A stretch of DNA of 64,000 nucleotides. Source: Cercospora beticola (Eukaryota; Ascomycota; Dothideomycetes; Mycosphaerellales; Mycosphaerellaceae). The notes under the pieces are model-generated. The model saw only the letters and a program-made list of their open reading frames with translations. It did not search any database and had not been told where the DNA came from. Shown here one piece after another: positions 10,559 through 22,500 of this stretch (the first letter of the stretch is position 1; every line of letters starts with the position of its first letter). The stretch is from positions 4,092,001 to 4,156,000 of the forward strand of contig NC_088937.1 in assembly GCF_033473495.1 (NCBI RefSeq). The letters run 5' to 3'. The position numbers were made by a program, and so were the translations under genes.

Positions 10559-11688
10559 TCTCGGCGTGGGTGGCACTGGGGTCCTGGTGCTGTAAGGACA
10601 GACGCGATGTACATCTTGTGTCCCCTGCGGCGCGTAGATGTCGCGTTTGTCACCGGTGCGACGTGGATCTGTGCGCCCGCTTCCACAGGCGCCGACGGTA
10701 TGGTTGTGCAGCAGCGGTTGATCGAAGATCGGAAGGTGAAGTCATGTCGTGAACCCTGCCGGCGTTCAACGTGCGCACGGGGATGAGCGCCAAGGCAACC
10801 GCGTTCCGCTTGACACACACACGCCGCCGCACCACACCGCGACGCGATCAGCTCCCACGGCCATCGACCTCGTTCAAGCGTTCCATCTCGTACCGGGTCT
10901 TGCTCACGACTGACGAAATATGCGGGCGCGATCGGGCATCATCGTTCCAATCAGAATATTCGGCGATTGATGAATTCCCATCGAGCAACTTCACAGGACT
11001 CGCTTGTTGGCGACCATCCTGGTCTGGGGACCACAGCACGCAAAATCTGACTGATCACTTTCTGTGATTGCTCGACAGCAAGTCCACCTTTTTATTGCTA
11101 CTGCAGACGCGCTGCACGTTGCTCGTCTTGCCGTGCATCGCCCGGATCACTGCATTGGCACCGCATGCTGACCACGTCGATGCCCAACGGGAGCAGTTCA
11201 CGAGCGTCTCATAACACCAGGCACAGCACCAGGCCGTAGCTGCGGTGCGCGAGTGCAGGGTCATCGCATGTCTCCCGTCCGATCTGAAACCACGCGTCTA
11301 CGAGCTGCCGCTGCTGTCCCGAGAAACGGTTTGTTTGTCCTCGGCTGGCCCCATTGAGAAATCACACGTTCGCGTGCGCCTACCGCGCAGGACTGACTGA
11401 CTTCTCGCCCTCTCGGACACCTACAAGCAAGTCTGTAGGGCAGTCTTCGCGGCTGACGTCTGCGAGAAGCAGCCGTCCAACGTGGGTCGTTGAAGTGGTG
11501 AATCATCGTCAAGAGCTGCCACATCTGTCTGGTACAACGGAGTATGCATGACTGCCTCGCTTTACCAACCACGATCGCTGCATCCGCTCCAGGTACTCCT
11601 TTGAGCACATGTACCAGCCCCTCGCCACAGACTCGTTGCTCAAGCTTCACTCTGGTTCACCCAATACCTGATCTGGTATGTTCGCACG
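10559..11688. promoter_or_regulatory. Divergent promoter region GYP8 / MMS1_N gene
   Basis: A 1.1-kb spacer between two divergent start codons with only random-looking ORFs. A short upstream exon of the MMS1_N gene could hide near 11540-11590, where ATG-initiated codons run into a GT, but I cannot prove one. Confidence 0.45.
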
Positions 11689-14600
11689 ATGGAGACGAAC
11701 GTTGTCGCGTCCAAACCGACTGTCGGCTTGTACACGAAGACAAATGTTCAAGGCTCTACAATCCAATTCATCTTGCATGCCCGCATTCGACATCGAAGAC
11801 TGAACGATGTTGTGTTTGTAGGGGATACGTTCATTCACGTCAAGCAGGTTGGCCACGAGGGACATTTGCAGCACGTGGCATTTAAGAACGACTTTGATGC
11901 TCGCATACGCCATGCAGCGGTGTTCCGTCACGAAGACGATGACGATGACGAGGACTTCCTGATCAAATTGGAGAAGAACACCAGCTCTCTGGACGTTGCC
12001 GCCTTCCCACCGCAATCAATTGTCCTCACACTCGATTCAAATGATGTGGCATTCATGTTCCTGCGAGCGGACGAGGCCGGAAGATATTCATTCGTGCAAA
12101 GAGTCCTCCCGATGCCCACCTTCGACCGTATACTATACCAACCTGGCCAGTATCTTGCAATCGACGTACACTCTCGGGCTTTGGCAGTTGCTGCGCAGGA
12201 GAATGAAATCATCATATATGCTGCGAAGCCCAGAGACCAGATCCAGGATGAGATCAGGACTGGTGCCACCGACTGGTGTCCAGTATCAGCCCAGAGGCGA
12301 CTGCATGTTCAAGGGGTGATTCAGCACATCGATTTTCTGGTGCCGCCCGCCGACGATATCGAACACATTGTCCTGCTCGTTGTCGTGCTAGAACGTGGGC
12401 TGATGAAGGCGGTCCGCATAGACTGGTATCGCGCCGCTGGACCTATCCAAGCTCAGATCCATCCTGGTCAAGCCCTCGAGTCGGCCAATACAGTTCCTAC
12501 ATTACTTATACCGCTTCAGGACGCTGCCTTCATCTTGATTGTGGGCAGCCAGCCCACGCTGTGGCGAGACATTCTGTCTGGGTCTATAGCGGGCACTCCT
12601 CTTGCTCCCGTCGATGAAATGGGGCTGTATCCAGGCAACTCTAGCATGCTTCCGGTGTGGACTAGTTGGGCAAAGCCACGTCGCAGCCAAGCAGCGAGAT
12701 CTTTGCGGGATGTGGTATACCTCGTGCGCGAAGATGGACTTTTGCTGTATGTCACGATACCGAAGAGCCCTTCGCATGGCATCTCTCAAAGCATTGCTGG
12801 TAGTTTTGACTGCCATGTCGGTGCAGCTTTTGCATCGCTCGGAGATGAGGGCGACCCTGACGTGCTTTGCGTAGCTGGAGATACTAGCGGCGGCAAAGTT
12901 GTGTCCATCGGCAGCTGGCCGAGTGCCAGGAGGATCGAAGAGAGGAGCAGAATGGACACGATGAGCATGCAATTGATCGAGCTGCTTCCTAACTGGGCCT
13001 CGGTGACGGATACTATCACGTCGGATGCGCTATCCGGCCGCAATCGTGTGAAGGAAATCGACAGCATGTTCGTCACTTCTGGGCGGCAGCCGCACGGTGC
13101 GATCACAGAGCTTCGTCAAGGTATCGAAGCCAGCGCTCTTGCATTTCTTCCGCTGGAGGAACTGCAGACCGTATCGGCTATCTGGGTACTGCCAGATCTG
13201 GCCACAGGGTCGCTCATCATTGTGCTTTCCAGTCCCTTGGAAACGATGCTATTGAAGCTTGATGCAGAATTCGACTCACCAGAGGATGTCAGCGAATTTT
13301 CTGCATTTGACTTGGAGCAGAGGACTATCGCTGCCGTCATGACTCAAAACGATACGCTTGTGCAAGTGACACCCAAGACCATTTGTGCATCACAAGGACT
13401 ACACCCAAACTTTGAAGACACATCAAAGCTCGTAATGGGTCACGACGATGAAATACTTTCTGCATGCACAGTGCCGGCGAGCGCTACAATTGTGGCCTCA
13501 ATACGGCATGCGGATGCGTACGAGATTGCAGTATACAACATTGCTAGTGATGACGAGTGCAGCATCAAGCTCAGCTCAAAATTCACCTTGAGCATTGAGC
13601 CGCTCTGTGTGGCAGCCGCAGCAGTTGGGAATGACACAATTGTCCTGGCATCAACTGCGAAAGGTGAAATCGCATTGCTTTGCTTTGGCGATGACAAGCC
13701 AGAAAGCATCTTGCTCACCACAGAACTGCCTACGCCTGGTGGACAGCAGGTTGTGTGCGATCACTTATCGCTTTTGCAGGACAACGGTGCGTTCCTGGCT
13801 GCCTGTGGTTTACGCGATGGTACACTTGTCTCATACATTGTTCATCCGCAGGCAGACCAGCCCTTTGAGCATCTGCAAACACTGACGCTCGGAACGAGCA
13901 CTGTCCGGCTAGCGACACTGCCCAGCGTTGCGTCGTCAGCTATTGCCATGACAGGAACCAGCACTTTGCTTGTGACCTGGAGTGCTACGCGGGGCGCACT
14001 CTCTACAGAGAACGTCTGGATCACAGACAAGTCACAGCCCGAACTCGCTCAAGACGCGGTCACTGCAGTCGCGCAGATGCCCCATGCACACTATCTGTCA
14101 TCGGACGCTGTTGCCGAGAAGCTGCTTGTCATTTCTGGTCAAGAACTCATCGTGCTTCAGCTCGGTGACCAGCTTGCCACTGTCCCGAGACAGATACCCA
14201 CGACCGGTACTCCCAATCGCTTGGTCTACGCTGACTCTATACGTCATCTCGTGTGCTCTGGCATTCACTATGATGTTCGTCCACATCCGTCAAGAGCGCA
14301 GGCTTCCTCCGACTACAGACGACAACTTTGGCCAGTGATTGATTTCATACCCACCAAGGGAACGAGATCTTCCTACACACATCACATGCAACCTGGCGAG
14401 AAGATCAATGCCATGCTCCCGTGGTCTTTCAAGCGAGGCGGTGAAAAGACCTACTCTTATATCCTAGTGGGTGGAAGCTATCGCAAGAAAAGTGGAATGA
14501 GAGGTGGCAAAGTCACGTTTTTGCAGCCCAAACTTCAGAGCTGGGAAGTTGTTGGTGTCGCAGAGACTCGACAAGTCAAATTCGATCAAGAGGTGACGGC

Positions 14601-15579
14601 TCTTGCCTTGTACGATGACACCACTTACATTGTTTGCGCCGGCAACAAAGTGCATATGTCCAAGCTTGACGTTGTGGAAATGAAGTGGGAAACATTTTGC
14701 CCAGCTTTCACGTTAGCAAGCCCCGGGGTCTACGTTACTGTTGAGCCTGCTGGCGATGACCTCAAAGCGATTGTGATCACGACTGCTGCTGATTCTGTGG
14801 TTGTCTTGTGCGTGACGATCAATCCGGAAGACGGGACAGCCGCTTTGCGGCCAGTATGTACTGGGCCGAGGGCGGATTACCTTCTCAGCCATCTTTGGCT
14901 TCCGAGCGCCAGTGATGCTGCAGTGAAGAGCACACCACTGGTCCTCACGGGTTCGAAATATGGACAGCTGATTGGCATGTCGATACCAAGCGGTGATGAA
15001 ATCAAGGCCTCGGACTACGGACACCGATCAGCTTCATTACAGTTTGAAGCCCATCTGCCGCGATCACTCACGCGTCTTCGACCCAGTCCGCCTACAGCCC
15101 GCAAAGGTGAAAGACCAGCAGGCCTCGTTTCTGGCCGGATCCTTGGCTCAGCTACAGATGGCACCATACTCAGCATTGCAACAATAGACGATTCTACTTG
15201 GCGAAAATTGTTCTGGTTGCAACGACTGATCGAATGGAGTGACGCCTTATCTCCATTCTCGCACACAAGCCCGGCGTATACAGCAGGCGAGGACGCAATG
15301 CTCGGACAAAATCGAGCAGTTCCTATTGGATTTGGAAGCAGCGCTGCGGAAATCATGCTGCTTACGACGAATAGTCGGTTGGATGATATGCATATTGATG
15401 GAGATGTGCTGAAGAGAGTGTTGTGCGAGGGTGGAGTTGGGGAGGTCAGAAGATTGATGCACATGCTTGCTGAGGAAGATGTGAATGTGGGGAGCTGGAT
15501 GGCTGAACATCTGGAAGATGAATTGGATGCGCTTGACGCCGTTGTGGAGTTGAGTAGGAAGATCGATGCGTGGTTATGA
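11689..15579 (+). CDS. MMS1_N / CPSF_A beta-propeller protein
   Basis: A single long exon of 1296 aa starting at the ATG 11689. The N-terminus has the MMS1_N signature (ARIRHRRLNDVVFVGDTF, then a block ending DFDARIRHAAVF). The length, the alternating beta-strand character and the late segment LGSATDGTILSIATID with the helical C-terminus fit the DDB1/CPSF160/Rik1 superfamily of multi-propeller proteins. Relatives act as adaptors in cullin-4 ubiquitin ligases, heterochromatin formation or pre-mRNA 3' processing. I cannot say which branch this belongs to; it looks like a divergent fungal copy rather than true DDB1. The acidic run near residue 85 (eight Asp/Glu) is unusual. Known relatives often have a few dozen residues before this point, so a small 5' exon may be missing. 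Confidence 0.8.
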   Translation: METNVVASKPTVGLYTKTNVQGSTIQFILHARIRHRRLNDVVFVGDTFIHVKQVGHEGHLQHVAFKNDFDARIRHAAVFRHEDDDDDEDFLIKLEKNTSSLDVAAFPPQSIVLTLDSNDVAFMFLRADEAGRYSFVQRVLPMPTFDRILYQPGQYLAIDVHSRALAVAAQENEIIIYAAKPRDQIQDEIRTGATDWCPVSAQRRLHVQGVIQHIDFLVPPADDIEHIVLLVVVLERGLMKAVRIDWYRAAGPIQAQIHPGQALESANTVPTLLIPLQDAAFILIVGSQPTLWRDILSGSIAGTPLAPVDEMGLYPGNSSMLPVWTSWAKPRRSQAARSLRDVVYLVREDGLLLYVTIPKSPSHGISQSIAGSFDCHVGAAFASLGDEGDPDVLCVAGDTSGGKVVSIGSWPSARRIEERSRMDTMSMQLIELLPNWASVTDTITSDALSGRNRVKEIDSMFVTSGRQPHGAITELRQGIEASALAFLPLEELQTVSAIWVLPDLATGSLIIVLSSPLETMLLKLDAEFDSPEDVSEFSAFDLEQRTIAAVMTQNDTLVQVTPKTICASQGLHPNFEDTSKLVMGHDDEILSACTVPASATIVASIRHADAYEIAVYNIASDDECSIKLSSKFTLSIEPLCVAAAAVGNDTIVLASTAKGEIALLCFGDDKPESILLTTELPTPGGQQVVCDHLSLLQDNGAFLAACGLRDGTLVSYIVHPQADQPFEHLQTLTLGTSTVRLATLPSVASSAIAMTGTSTLLVTWSATRGALSTENVWITDKSQPELAQDAVTAVAQMPHAHYLSSDAVAEKLLVISGQELIVLQLGDQLATVPRQIPTTGTPNRLVYADSIRHLVCSGIHYDVRPHPSRAQASSDYRRQLWPVIDFIPTKGTRSSYTHHMQPGEKINAMLPWSFKRGGEKTYSYILVGGSYRKKSGMRGGKVTFLQPKLQSWEVVGVAETRQVKFDQEVTALALYDDTTYIVCAGNKVHMSKLDVVEMKWETFCPAFTLASPGVYVTVEPAGDDLKAIVITTAADSVVVLCVTINPEDGTAALRPVCTGPRADYLLSHLWLPSASDAAVKSTPLVLTGSKYGQLIGMSIPSGDEIKASDYGHRSASLQFEAHLPRSLTRLRPSPPTARKGERPAGLVSGRILGSATDGTILSIATIDDSTWRKLFWLQRLIEWSDALSPFSHTSPAYTAGEDAMLGQNRAVPIGFGSSAAEIMLLTTNSRLDDMHIDGDVLKRVLCEGGVGEVRRLMHMLAEEDVNVGSWMAEHLEDELDALDAVVELSRKIDAWL

Positions 15580-17437
15580 ATGGGATGATATTGGGTCGGG
15601 AGATGGTGAGAATGGACGGCATGCACTTTACGCTGCTCTACGCTGCATACGATGGAATGCCACGATACCCAAAGCGAAATGAAAGCGATATGGAATATTG
15701 ATAGCCTGTAAAGCGTACTTTCTCCGTTAGTGTGATTCCACGATGTTAGCTTGACCTTAAGCGCCGGTGCGCCGCAGCGACCTATCGGGACTCCAAGACT
15801 TCTCGGCGACGCTTCGAAGTGAATCTCAAACCCTCACCGCTCCGCAGAGAGACAGGGTGTCCCGTTCGCCCATGCGCTTGACTCCGACTATCATTGTGAT
15901 GCCGAGATCTGCTAGAGATGTTCGACCCCATGAAGATATAGTCATGGGTCTCGTTGGTCGGATTCATGAGTTAATACTCCTTATCAGTTCTGTATTCTCC
16001 GCAGCATCGATGGCCCGAAAAAGCTGGGTCCGGGTTGGTGCATTGCCCTTGTAGTCGCATAATTCGTCGAGCTAGACAAAAGCATGTTTTACATGTTACT
16101 GAGCACTTTGCGAAGCCTGTGATTCTGCTTCTCAAACTTGATCTACCTGTCGATGATATATATCATCTTCAATGTCTGGATGAGCCGAAATCAGCAACAT
16201 GTTAGCTCAGCTTGGTATGGTTAGTATCGTTAGTGGTATGAAAAATCTGGTAAGACATATCTTGTGCTCGAGCGTATCAATCTGCGCGCGACGATGTCAT
16301 CGCAGAACTTGCTCAATTACCCGACGACCTATCATTGCCATATGGTAGACGTGGCCTACCACCACGTCGTTGGCCCCACCGTTTGGAGATTGCTCGCACT
16401 GCTCTTATAGCCTCTCACAACGTTCGCATCACCTACAATTCAATGGCTGAAAAGTTCTTCGTAGTGCCGTCAACGATACGAAAGACCTCCACTTGATGTA
16501 GGAAAATACATCGATCATTCAGGAGCCACTAAATCTTCCACCTCTTGATGATACCTGGAGCACGGGCAGATCTGCATCTCTTTGGACGTTAGAGATGCAG
16601 CACTGCAGATTCTCTCTGACTCTGGAAAGCGAGGTACTTCTCTGCTTCTCCGTACAGCCCAGCACGAAGACGCGCTCCCTTTGGAATAGCAGAAATCTGT
16701 GAAGGGTCTCCAGCGCAGTACGCATTTCTCTGAATGAGAACAGCGATCCCTGCTGTCAAATTTAAAGTCGTCGGGCACAACAGTTCTGAACGGCTTCTCG
16801 ATGTCAGCATCCCCACCATGAGCAGTATTCTGAGGGTGTTCCACTTGGTGACGATGAGCCAGTGCCCAGTTGGAAACGGACAGAATCATATCGTGAGCAA
16901 TCGCCGAAGACACGATCTGCTTTCATGACACTGTCGTCAAGGAGTTCTCCAGAATGGCGAGCTCTTCTATGCTTCGCAGGGTAGCGAAGAAGAGCGACAG
17001 CATCTAAGAGAGTTGTGGGAGACATGCCCCCTCAAGCTGGAGGCATCAATTGGAGACGTCGCTTTCTCCGTAGAAATGAGGATTTCTCAGCCATCTGAGG
17101 TGGCCAAGAAGCTGAACGGCGTCTTCTACACCTGCCTGAGTTGTGATCACGTCTACTGCAAGTGTGGTGAATTTGTCATCTGATGTGCAGAGCAATGCGG
17201 CGACCGCTTGGACGTTTGCGTTGTGTGTAGGAGGCGATTACAAGTGTGCTGAACTTGCCAGCAATTCCCGTATGCGTTGATTCTCAGCTATTCCGATGCT
17301 GGCTGCGACCGCCGAATGTTGTTAACGAAGTGGCACGAGTTCCATATCTTGCAAGTGCCGTTGGCATACTCGAAATGCTACCACGCCATCCATTGTGTTG
17401 GTGGCTACTGCCAGCCCCCTGGTGGTTGTTTGTGATT
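15580..17437. other. Gene-poor stretch with decayed-looking coding pieces
   Basis: No intact gene is seen. Several 50-80 codon open stretches look protein-like but end in stops or shift frame. One is the plus-strand stretch 16247-16495, which contains RITYNSMAEKFFVVPSTIRK, resembling a helix-turn-helix. Another is a plus-strand Cys cluster at about 17130-17260 containing CLSCDHVYCKCGEF, interrupted by TGA. On the minus strand the same 17.0-17.2 kb region reads as an Ala/Thr-rich helical segment. I cannot decide which strand was coding. Confidence 0.4.
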
Positions 17438-17897
17438 CTAGCAGTTTCTGTACTGCCGAGATCCGTCAAAGCAGTAGCCAGCCTTGCCGTCGTTGGAAGC
17501 GAAACATCCAGTTTGTGGGTTGTACAGCGTTGGCGTGCCACATTGCTGGCATGGCTCAGCATGACCATTACCACATCTCCACTGAAATCGAAGGAAGTAG
17601 GGTCAGCATATGACGGAGACCAATCTTGCAACGGAAGTTTTGTCTAACCAAGAAGGAATATTTGTCGCAAAAGTATCTACAGATGGAGGGCTCAAGTGTC
17701 AGTCGTGTTTGACCGTGTTCAGATCCTGAAGCATGCGGAAGAGCTCACCCGTTAGGACCACCTTCGATATCGTAACAGCTCTCCTTTTGAGTATTTGCAA
17801 ATTTCGATTCTACGAGATCAAGGCCTTGGGGCGTGGGGTTTGCCGCAGCGAGAATGGTGACACTCGCGATAAGAATAGAGGTCGTGGAGAAATGCAT
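17438..17897 (-). CDS. Small secreted cysteine-rich protein
   Basis: Three exons on the minus strand: 17749-17897, 17649-17676, 17438-17581 (106 aa). The introns are 72 and 67 bp, GT-AG, in phases 2 and 0. The product starts with a signal peptide (MHFSTTSILIASVTILAAAN). The mature part has eight cysteines, in the blocks KESCYD, YFCDK, WRCGN, PCQQCG, TGCFA, GYCFDG and YRNC. TATAAA on the minus strand at 17977-17982 lies 80 bp upstream of the ATG, which supports an expressed gene. Small size, secretion and an even cysteine count are typical of fungal apoplastic proteins and candidate effectors, but I recognise no family. The 28-nt middle exon is the weakest point of the model. Codons after the stop contain further Cys-bearing pieces, so the 3' end could differ. 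Confidence 0.6.
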
Positions 17898-19576
17898 CGT
17901 ATGAGGAGTCGTGGTGGGCTTAGTATGAATGTGGCCAGATGAGCAATGGCAACTCCACTGGGTGGGTGCTATCGGCTTTATACCGTATCGTTTGTCGTGA
18001 CGAGAGACCAAGGATCAAGCGTTCTGACATGCACGCGGAGATTGTAGATTCTCCTATGTTTCTGACTTGTCGGCCCCAGTATCATTTAATCATATGCTGG
18101 GGAAATGTCATGGACCAATCACCAACAAGTCCAGGTTGTCGCACAACGCGACAAAGACGAATTCAGGACATTCGTGCCAGTCTGCGCCGAAATACAGTTC
18201 TCCTGCTCGTTTGATAGCAATCTCATTCTTCACCGGGCCCCTGTCGAAAGGTCTTGGAAAGATGTGCCCAAGCAACTTGCGCCCTTGAGCCAGACCGATG
18301 AGCCGCTGTCTGACCTGCAAATCGCAGGTATGATCTGAATCTAATTTGTACGCATGGTGTTCGGTAGGCGCGTAAATCGAGCAGGAAAATGACCACTCGA
18401 TCGTCCTGACATGATCCCTTCGACGGGCACAGTGGCGCACACCGTGGTCGTGATCATATGCAAACCGTACTTGGAGGCCAGTGCAAGCCCGGCTTTGGCT
18501 AGAACCTATTCAGGTGTAATGCTAGGTGGCACTACGGGACGACAAGACTGATTGTCTGTATGGCATACCGAATTCCGAGGTCTGCAAAGGGATGACCGTC
18601 TGGGGGCGTGGTGTGGACAACTCCATCTCCAATCTTCGAAATTGCAAGCCTCGTCAGACTCGAAGGAGGTTGAATGCCTCGGCGTGTACTCCTGAATTGG
18701 GACTCTCGCAGGGAAGATAGTGGGCGCGTTCGAAGTTTGAGTTAGGACTTACTCATGGCTAAGCATGGGATACAGGACAAATTGGAGCGCCAATTGACCG
18801 TCATCGTAACGGATGTGCATGATATAAGGGGTGGCTGCGGGAAGTCAGTTCTAAGGTAGGCCGACCAGGACTCCCACTTGCATACCTTTCCGGAAAGCCA
18901 CTCTTTGCCTGTCATATCGGCCTGATTACTAAATCGAGTCCTAGTTCCAATGTCGAGCTCAATGCACAGCGCATACCGTCGAGCCCGTTGTGGCATCCGG
19001 GGGCGACATTTGAGACACGTAGGTCAAACAGGCCTCCTAGATCGAACTGGGTAGGTTCTCAGTAGCTCGGATCGCTCTCGTGCAAATCTTCGTTCTCAGG
19101 TGCGTATCAGGGCGGTCAGGACGTCGAGGCCCATTGCAGTGAGAGCTGGCATGATCAATATTTGGAGGATGCTTGACAGGCTCCGACGGTGAGAAGGGAT
19201 TGTCGCGATGAAGACGCTGTGGAGGAAAGAACAGGTTGCGCGAGAGATGTCGGACTGGATGTGATCGGTACCCCTGCCACTCAGCCCTACGGGCGCCACA
19301 CCAGCCCCACATCTATCCGTTGCTTGCTTCCTCTCGTTGATTTCCGTGACGGCACTCACTGGCACCCACCACCACGACTGCGACAAACCACCTCCGCCGC
19401 CTCCTCTACGTCCAACCGCTCTCCCGCCACCGCTCGCTACTCCGGCGACTGCCCCAATGCAGGCTCGTGCTCCACCGAGCTTGTCCGTCATCACCGCCCA
19501 AATGCCGGATCGCTGAAGGAGCCGCACACCCCTCCATCACTTCCCCCACGGCGCCGACACACGCGCCGTGCTGAAC
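17898..19576. other. Intergenic, mostly empty, possible gene remnant
   Basis: The TATA element of the small secreted protein lies at 17977-17982. From 18100 to 19000 the minus strand has short open stretches (for example around GDGVVHTTPPDGHPFADLG near 18590) broken by stops, which may be a decayed gene. 19380-19560 is C-rich and is probably the UPF2 leader. Confidence 0.4.
17977..17982 (-). promoter_or_regulatory. TATA box of the small secreted protein gene
   Basis: TATAAA on the minus strand, 80 bp upstream of the ATG at 17897. It supports the orientation and start chosen for that gene. Confidence 0.5.
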
Positions 19577-22500
19577 ATGGCCGCCATGGAGCGGCGAAGA
19601 AAGCGTATGCATGGGTGGCTTTGCCTACAGCGGGGAGTAGACTAACGTCGCGAAGGAGATTTAAAAGAACAGAATGTACGAGCATGGAATGGAGACAGAG
19701 GTAGGCGCGCGAACTGCTACGAACGGGCGCGCAATCGCGGAGACTGACGACGATGTCCGCTCAGATGTGTTCGAGGTACAGAGCTCGCTGGACTCGAATA
19801 TGAAGAAGAACACAGCATTCATCAAGCGTCTCCGCACCGCCATTACCGCCGCCAACACGTCCACGTTTGTCCACGAGGTCCGAACCCTGTCGCTGCACAA
19901 ATACCTCACCGAGATCATTTCGGCTTGTTATGAGGGCTTGACGAAGCTCAAAGTTGCTGCAGACATCGCTGCTGGAGTGGAGATCATCAGCGCGTTGCAC
20001 CAGAGATTCGGTCCGGAAGAGTTCACTGCGTATCTGGGATGGTATCTGGGCCGCGGTTTGGCTACACCAGACAAGGCACAGCTCAAGGCGCTGGCTCCGG
20101 AAGTGCGTGAGAGAGAAGAGAAAGATCGTATCACGAGGCAGCGAACATTGCTACGGGTCGCAACCGAGCTATGGCTAGTAGGTGCACTCAAGAGCCTGGA
20201 GGACATCGCCCAACCGGCCGAAGCAGGAAAGGCGGGCAAGGGCACAGAAGCAGGCGCTAAGCCCAAAGTCAACGGAGCGAGACCAGATGCCGCTGACCCA
20301 GAGCCTTTCCCCTTGGAAGTGCTCAAGGACATGCTGGGTCATGATCGCGAACATGTCAATCTGCCGCTGGTCGTGCTGTTCGTGAAGACATTTGCGTGGG
20401 ACATTCTTGGATCAAAGCACGGCAAGAGCGAGGGTCGCCAAAAGGTTACTGATGACGGCGCAGTGAGTAGCACAAACGGTAATTTCGACTCCGCAACTTC
20501 CACCGAGCACGATGACGGATCCTCGCCTGATCCTCCAATGACACCTCCCGAGCTGCAGCAGCGATTCCGAAACATTCTTCAACGATATTTTGACGATGTC
20601 AAGGCCCACATCCTCCGCGACCAGCAGCGCCTGGCAGCACAGGGAAAGCGCAATGCAGAGGCATATGTCAAATCGGGCGAGGTCTTTGAGGATCGCCAGT
20701 CGAGCCACGAGAAAGCTCAGAAAGCGCAAGAGAAACTCGTATCCAGTGCGCAGACCCTGGCTGAGGTTTTGGGTGCTGAGATGCCTGACTTGTCCGAGAA
20801 GGACAGCAGCAACGCTGGGTTCGAAAGCAGCATTGGCCTGGTAAAGACAGGCGAGTATCTGCGCGGTCAGGCCGAAGGCGCCGGAATTTGGGAAGACGAG
20901 GACGAACGTCGCTTCTACGAGAATTTGGTGGACCTAAAAGACAGAGTGCCTGGTATTCTCTTGGAAGACGGCAAGAAGAAGAAAGCAGACAACGACGAGC
21001 AAGTCGGGAAGAAGATAGAGGACACCGCAGATGTCAAGGAAAAGCCTGCTGAGAGCGACGAGACGTCCACCGCGATTGCGAACAAGACCGTCGGAGCTCA
21101 AGTCGACGCACTTCTCGCCCGCCTGCACGAGCTTTCTACCAAAGATCAAGTCGACCAACTGGCCATCGACTTCTGCTTCTTGAACTCAAAGGCTTCGCGC
21201 AACCGCCTAATCAAGGCTATCGAGGAAGTTCCCAAGGGTCGCACTGATCTACTCCCGCTTTACGCACGCCTGATCAGCACACTCGGCCGCCACCTACAGG
21301 ATGTCCCTGATGCGATCATCAAATATCTGGACGACGAGTTCCGAAGCCTGCAGCGCCGCAAGTCCAAAGACTTCCTCGGTCAGGTTCGCATGATCAACAT
21401 GCGGTACATTGCGGAACTCACCAAGTTCGGCGTGGTGCCCGAGCATGTCATCTTCCACTGTCTCAAAGTCAGCCTTGACGACTTTTCCAGAATGAACATC
21501 GAGATTATAGCAAATCTCCTTGAGAATTGTGGAAGATATCTTCTGCGCAACCCAGAGACATCGCCACGTATGGTGTCCTTTTTGGAGACTCTGCAGCGCA
21601 AGAAGTCGGCACAGCACTTGGGCCAGCAAGAACGCATGCTCATCGAGAACGCGGTGTATTACGTCAACCCTCCTGAACGCGCCGCCATCCAGCAGAAAGA
21701 GCGCACCCCTCTGGACCTATTTGTGCGAAAGCTTGTCTACACGGATCTTAGCAAGAAGACGCTCGACAAAGTGATCAAGCAGATTCGCAAGCTACATTGG
21801 GAAGAGAGTGAGGTTGTGGAGATTCTCCGTAAGATCTTCGTCAAGCCCGGAAAGATTCGGTTTGGCAACATCTACCTGCTTGCGATGATGCTCGCTGCGC
21901 TGTATCGCTTCCACACCGATTTTGCGGTCACTGTATTGGACGAACTCCTGGAGCGCATCACCGTCGGTCTTGAGATTAACGACTTCAAATTCAACCAACG
22001 TAGGATTGCCGAAGCGAAGTACCTGGGAGAGCTGTACATGTACCGCGTTATCGACTCGGCGCTTGTATTCGATACCCTGTACAAGATCCTCAACTATGGA
22101 CACGCAAGCTACGCTCAGCCTGGCGAAGTATGCATGATGGATCTGCCGGACGACTACTTCCGCATCCGACTGGCTTGTGCATTGCTTGAGACTTGTGGGC
22201 ATTGCTTCGAGAAAGGCGCTGCCAAGAAGAAGCTGGACTTCTACCTCTCATTTTTGCAGTACTACATCAATGTCAAGGACCCACTGCCGATGGACATTGA
22301 GTTCGTGGTTCAGGATACCTACAACCATCTCCGGCCTCAGTGGAAGCTGGTCCTCAACGATATACAGGAAGCTTCCCGGGTCTTTGGCGAGGCCTGCAAG
22401 CAGAATTACCAGGACACCGCATCTGGCAAGACTGCCGAGCCTGAAGAGCCAGAGGCGGAAGTGAATCTTTCTGATGACGAGCGCCGCGATGGTGATGAAA

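Noticed and set aside
15015..15626. 203-codon minus-strand frame
   Set aside because: Shadow of the 3' end of the CPSF_A gene; Ser/Asn-rich reverse reading without motifs.
19674..19764. ATG 19674 as the start of UPF2
   Set aside because: It lacks the conserved UPF2 opening, and its first 30 codons lie in exon 2 (wrong frame) and in intron 2.
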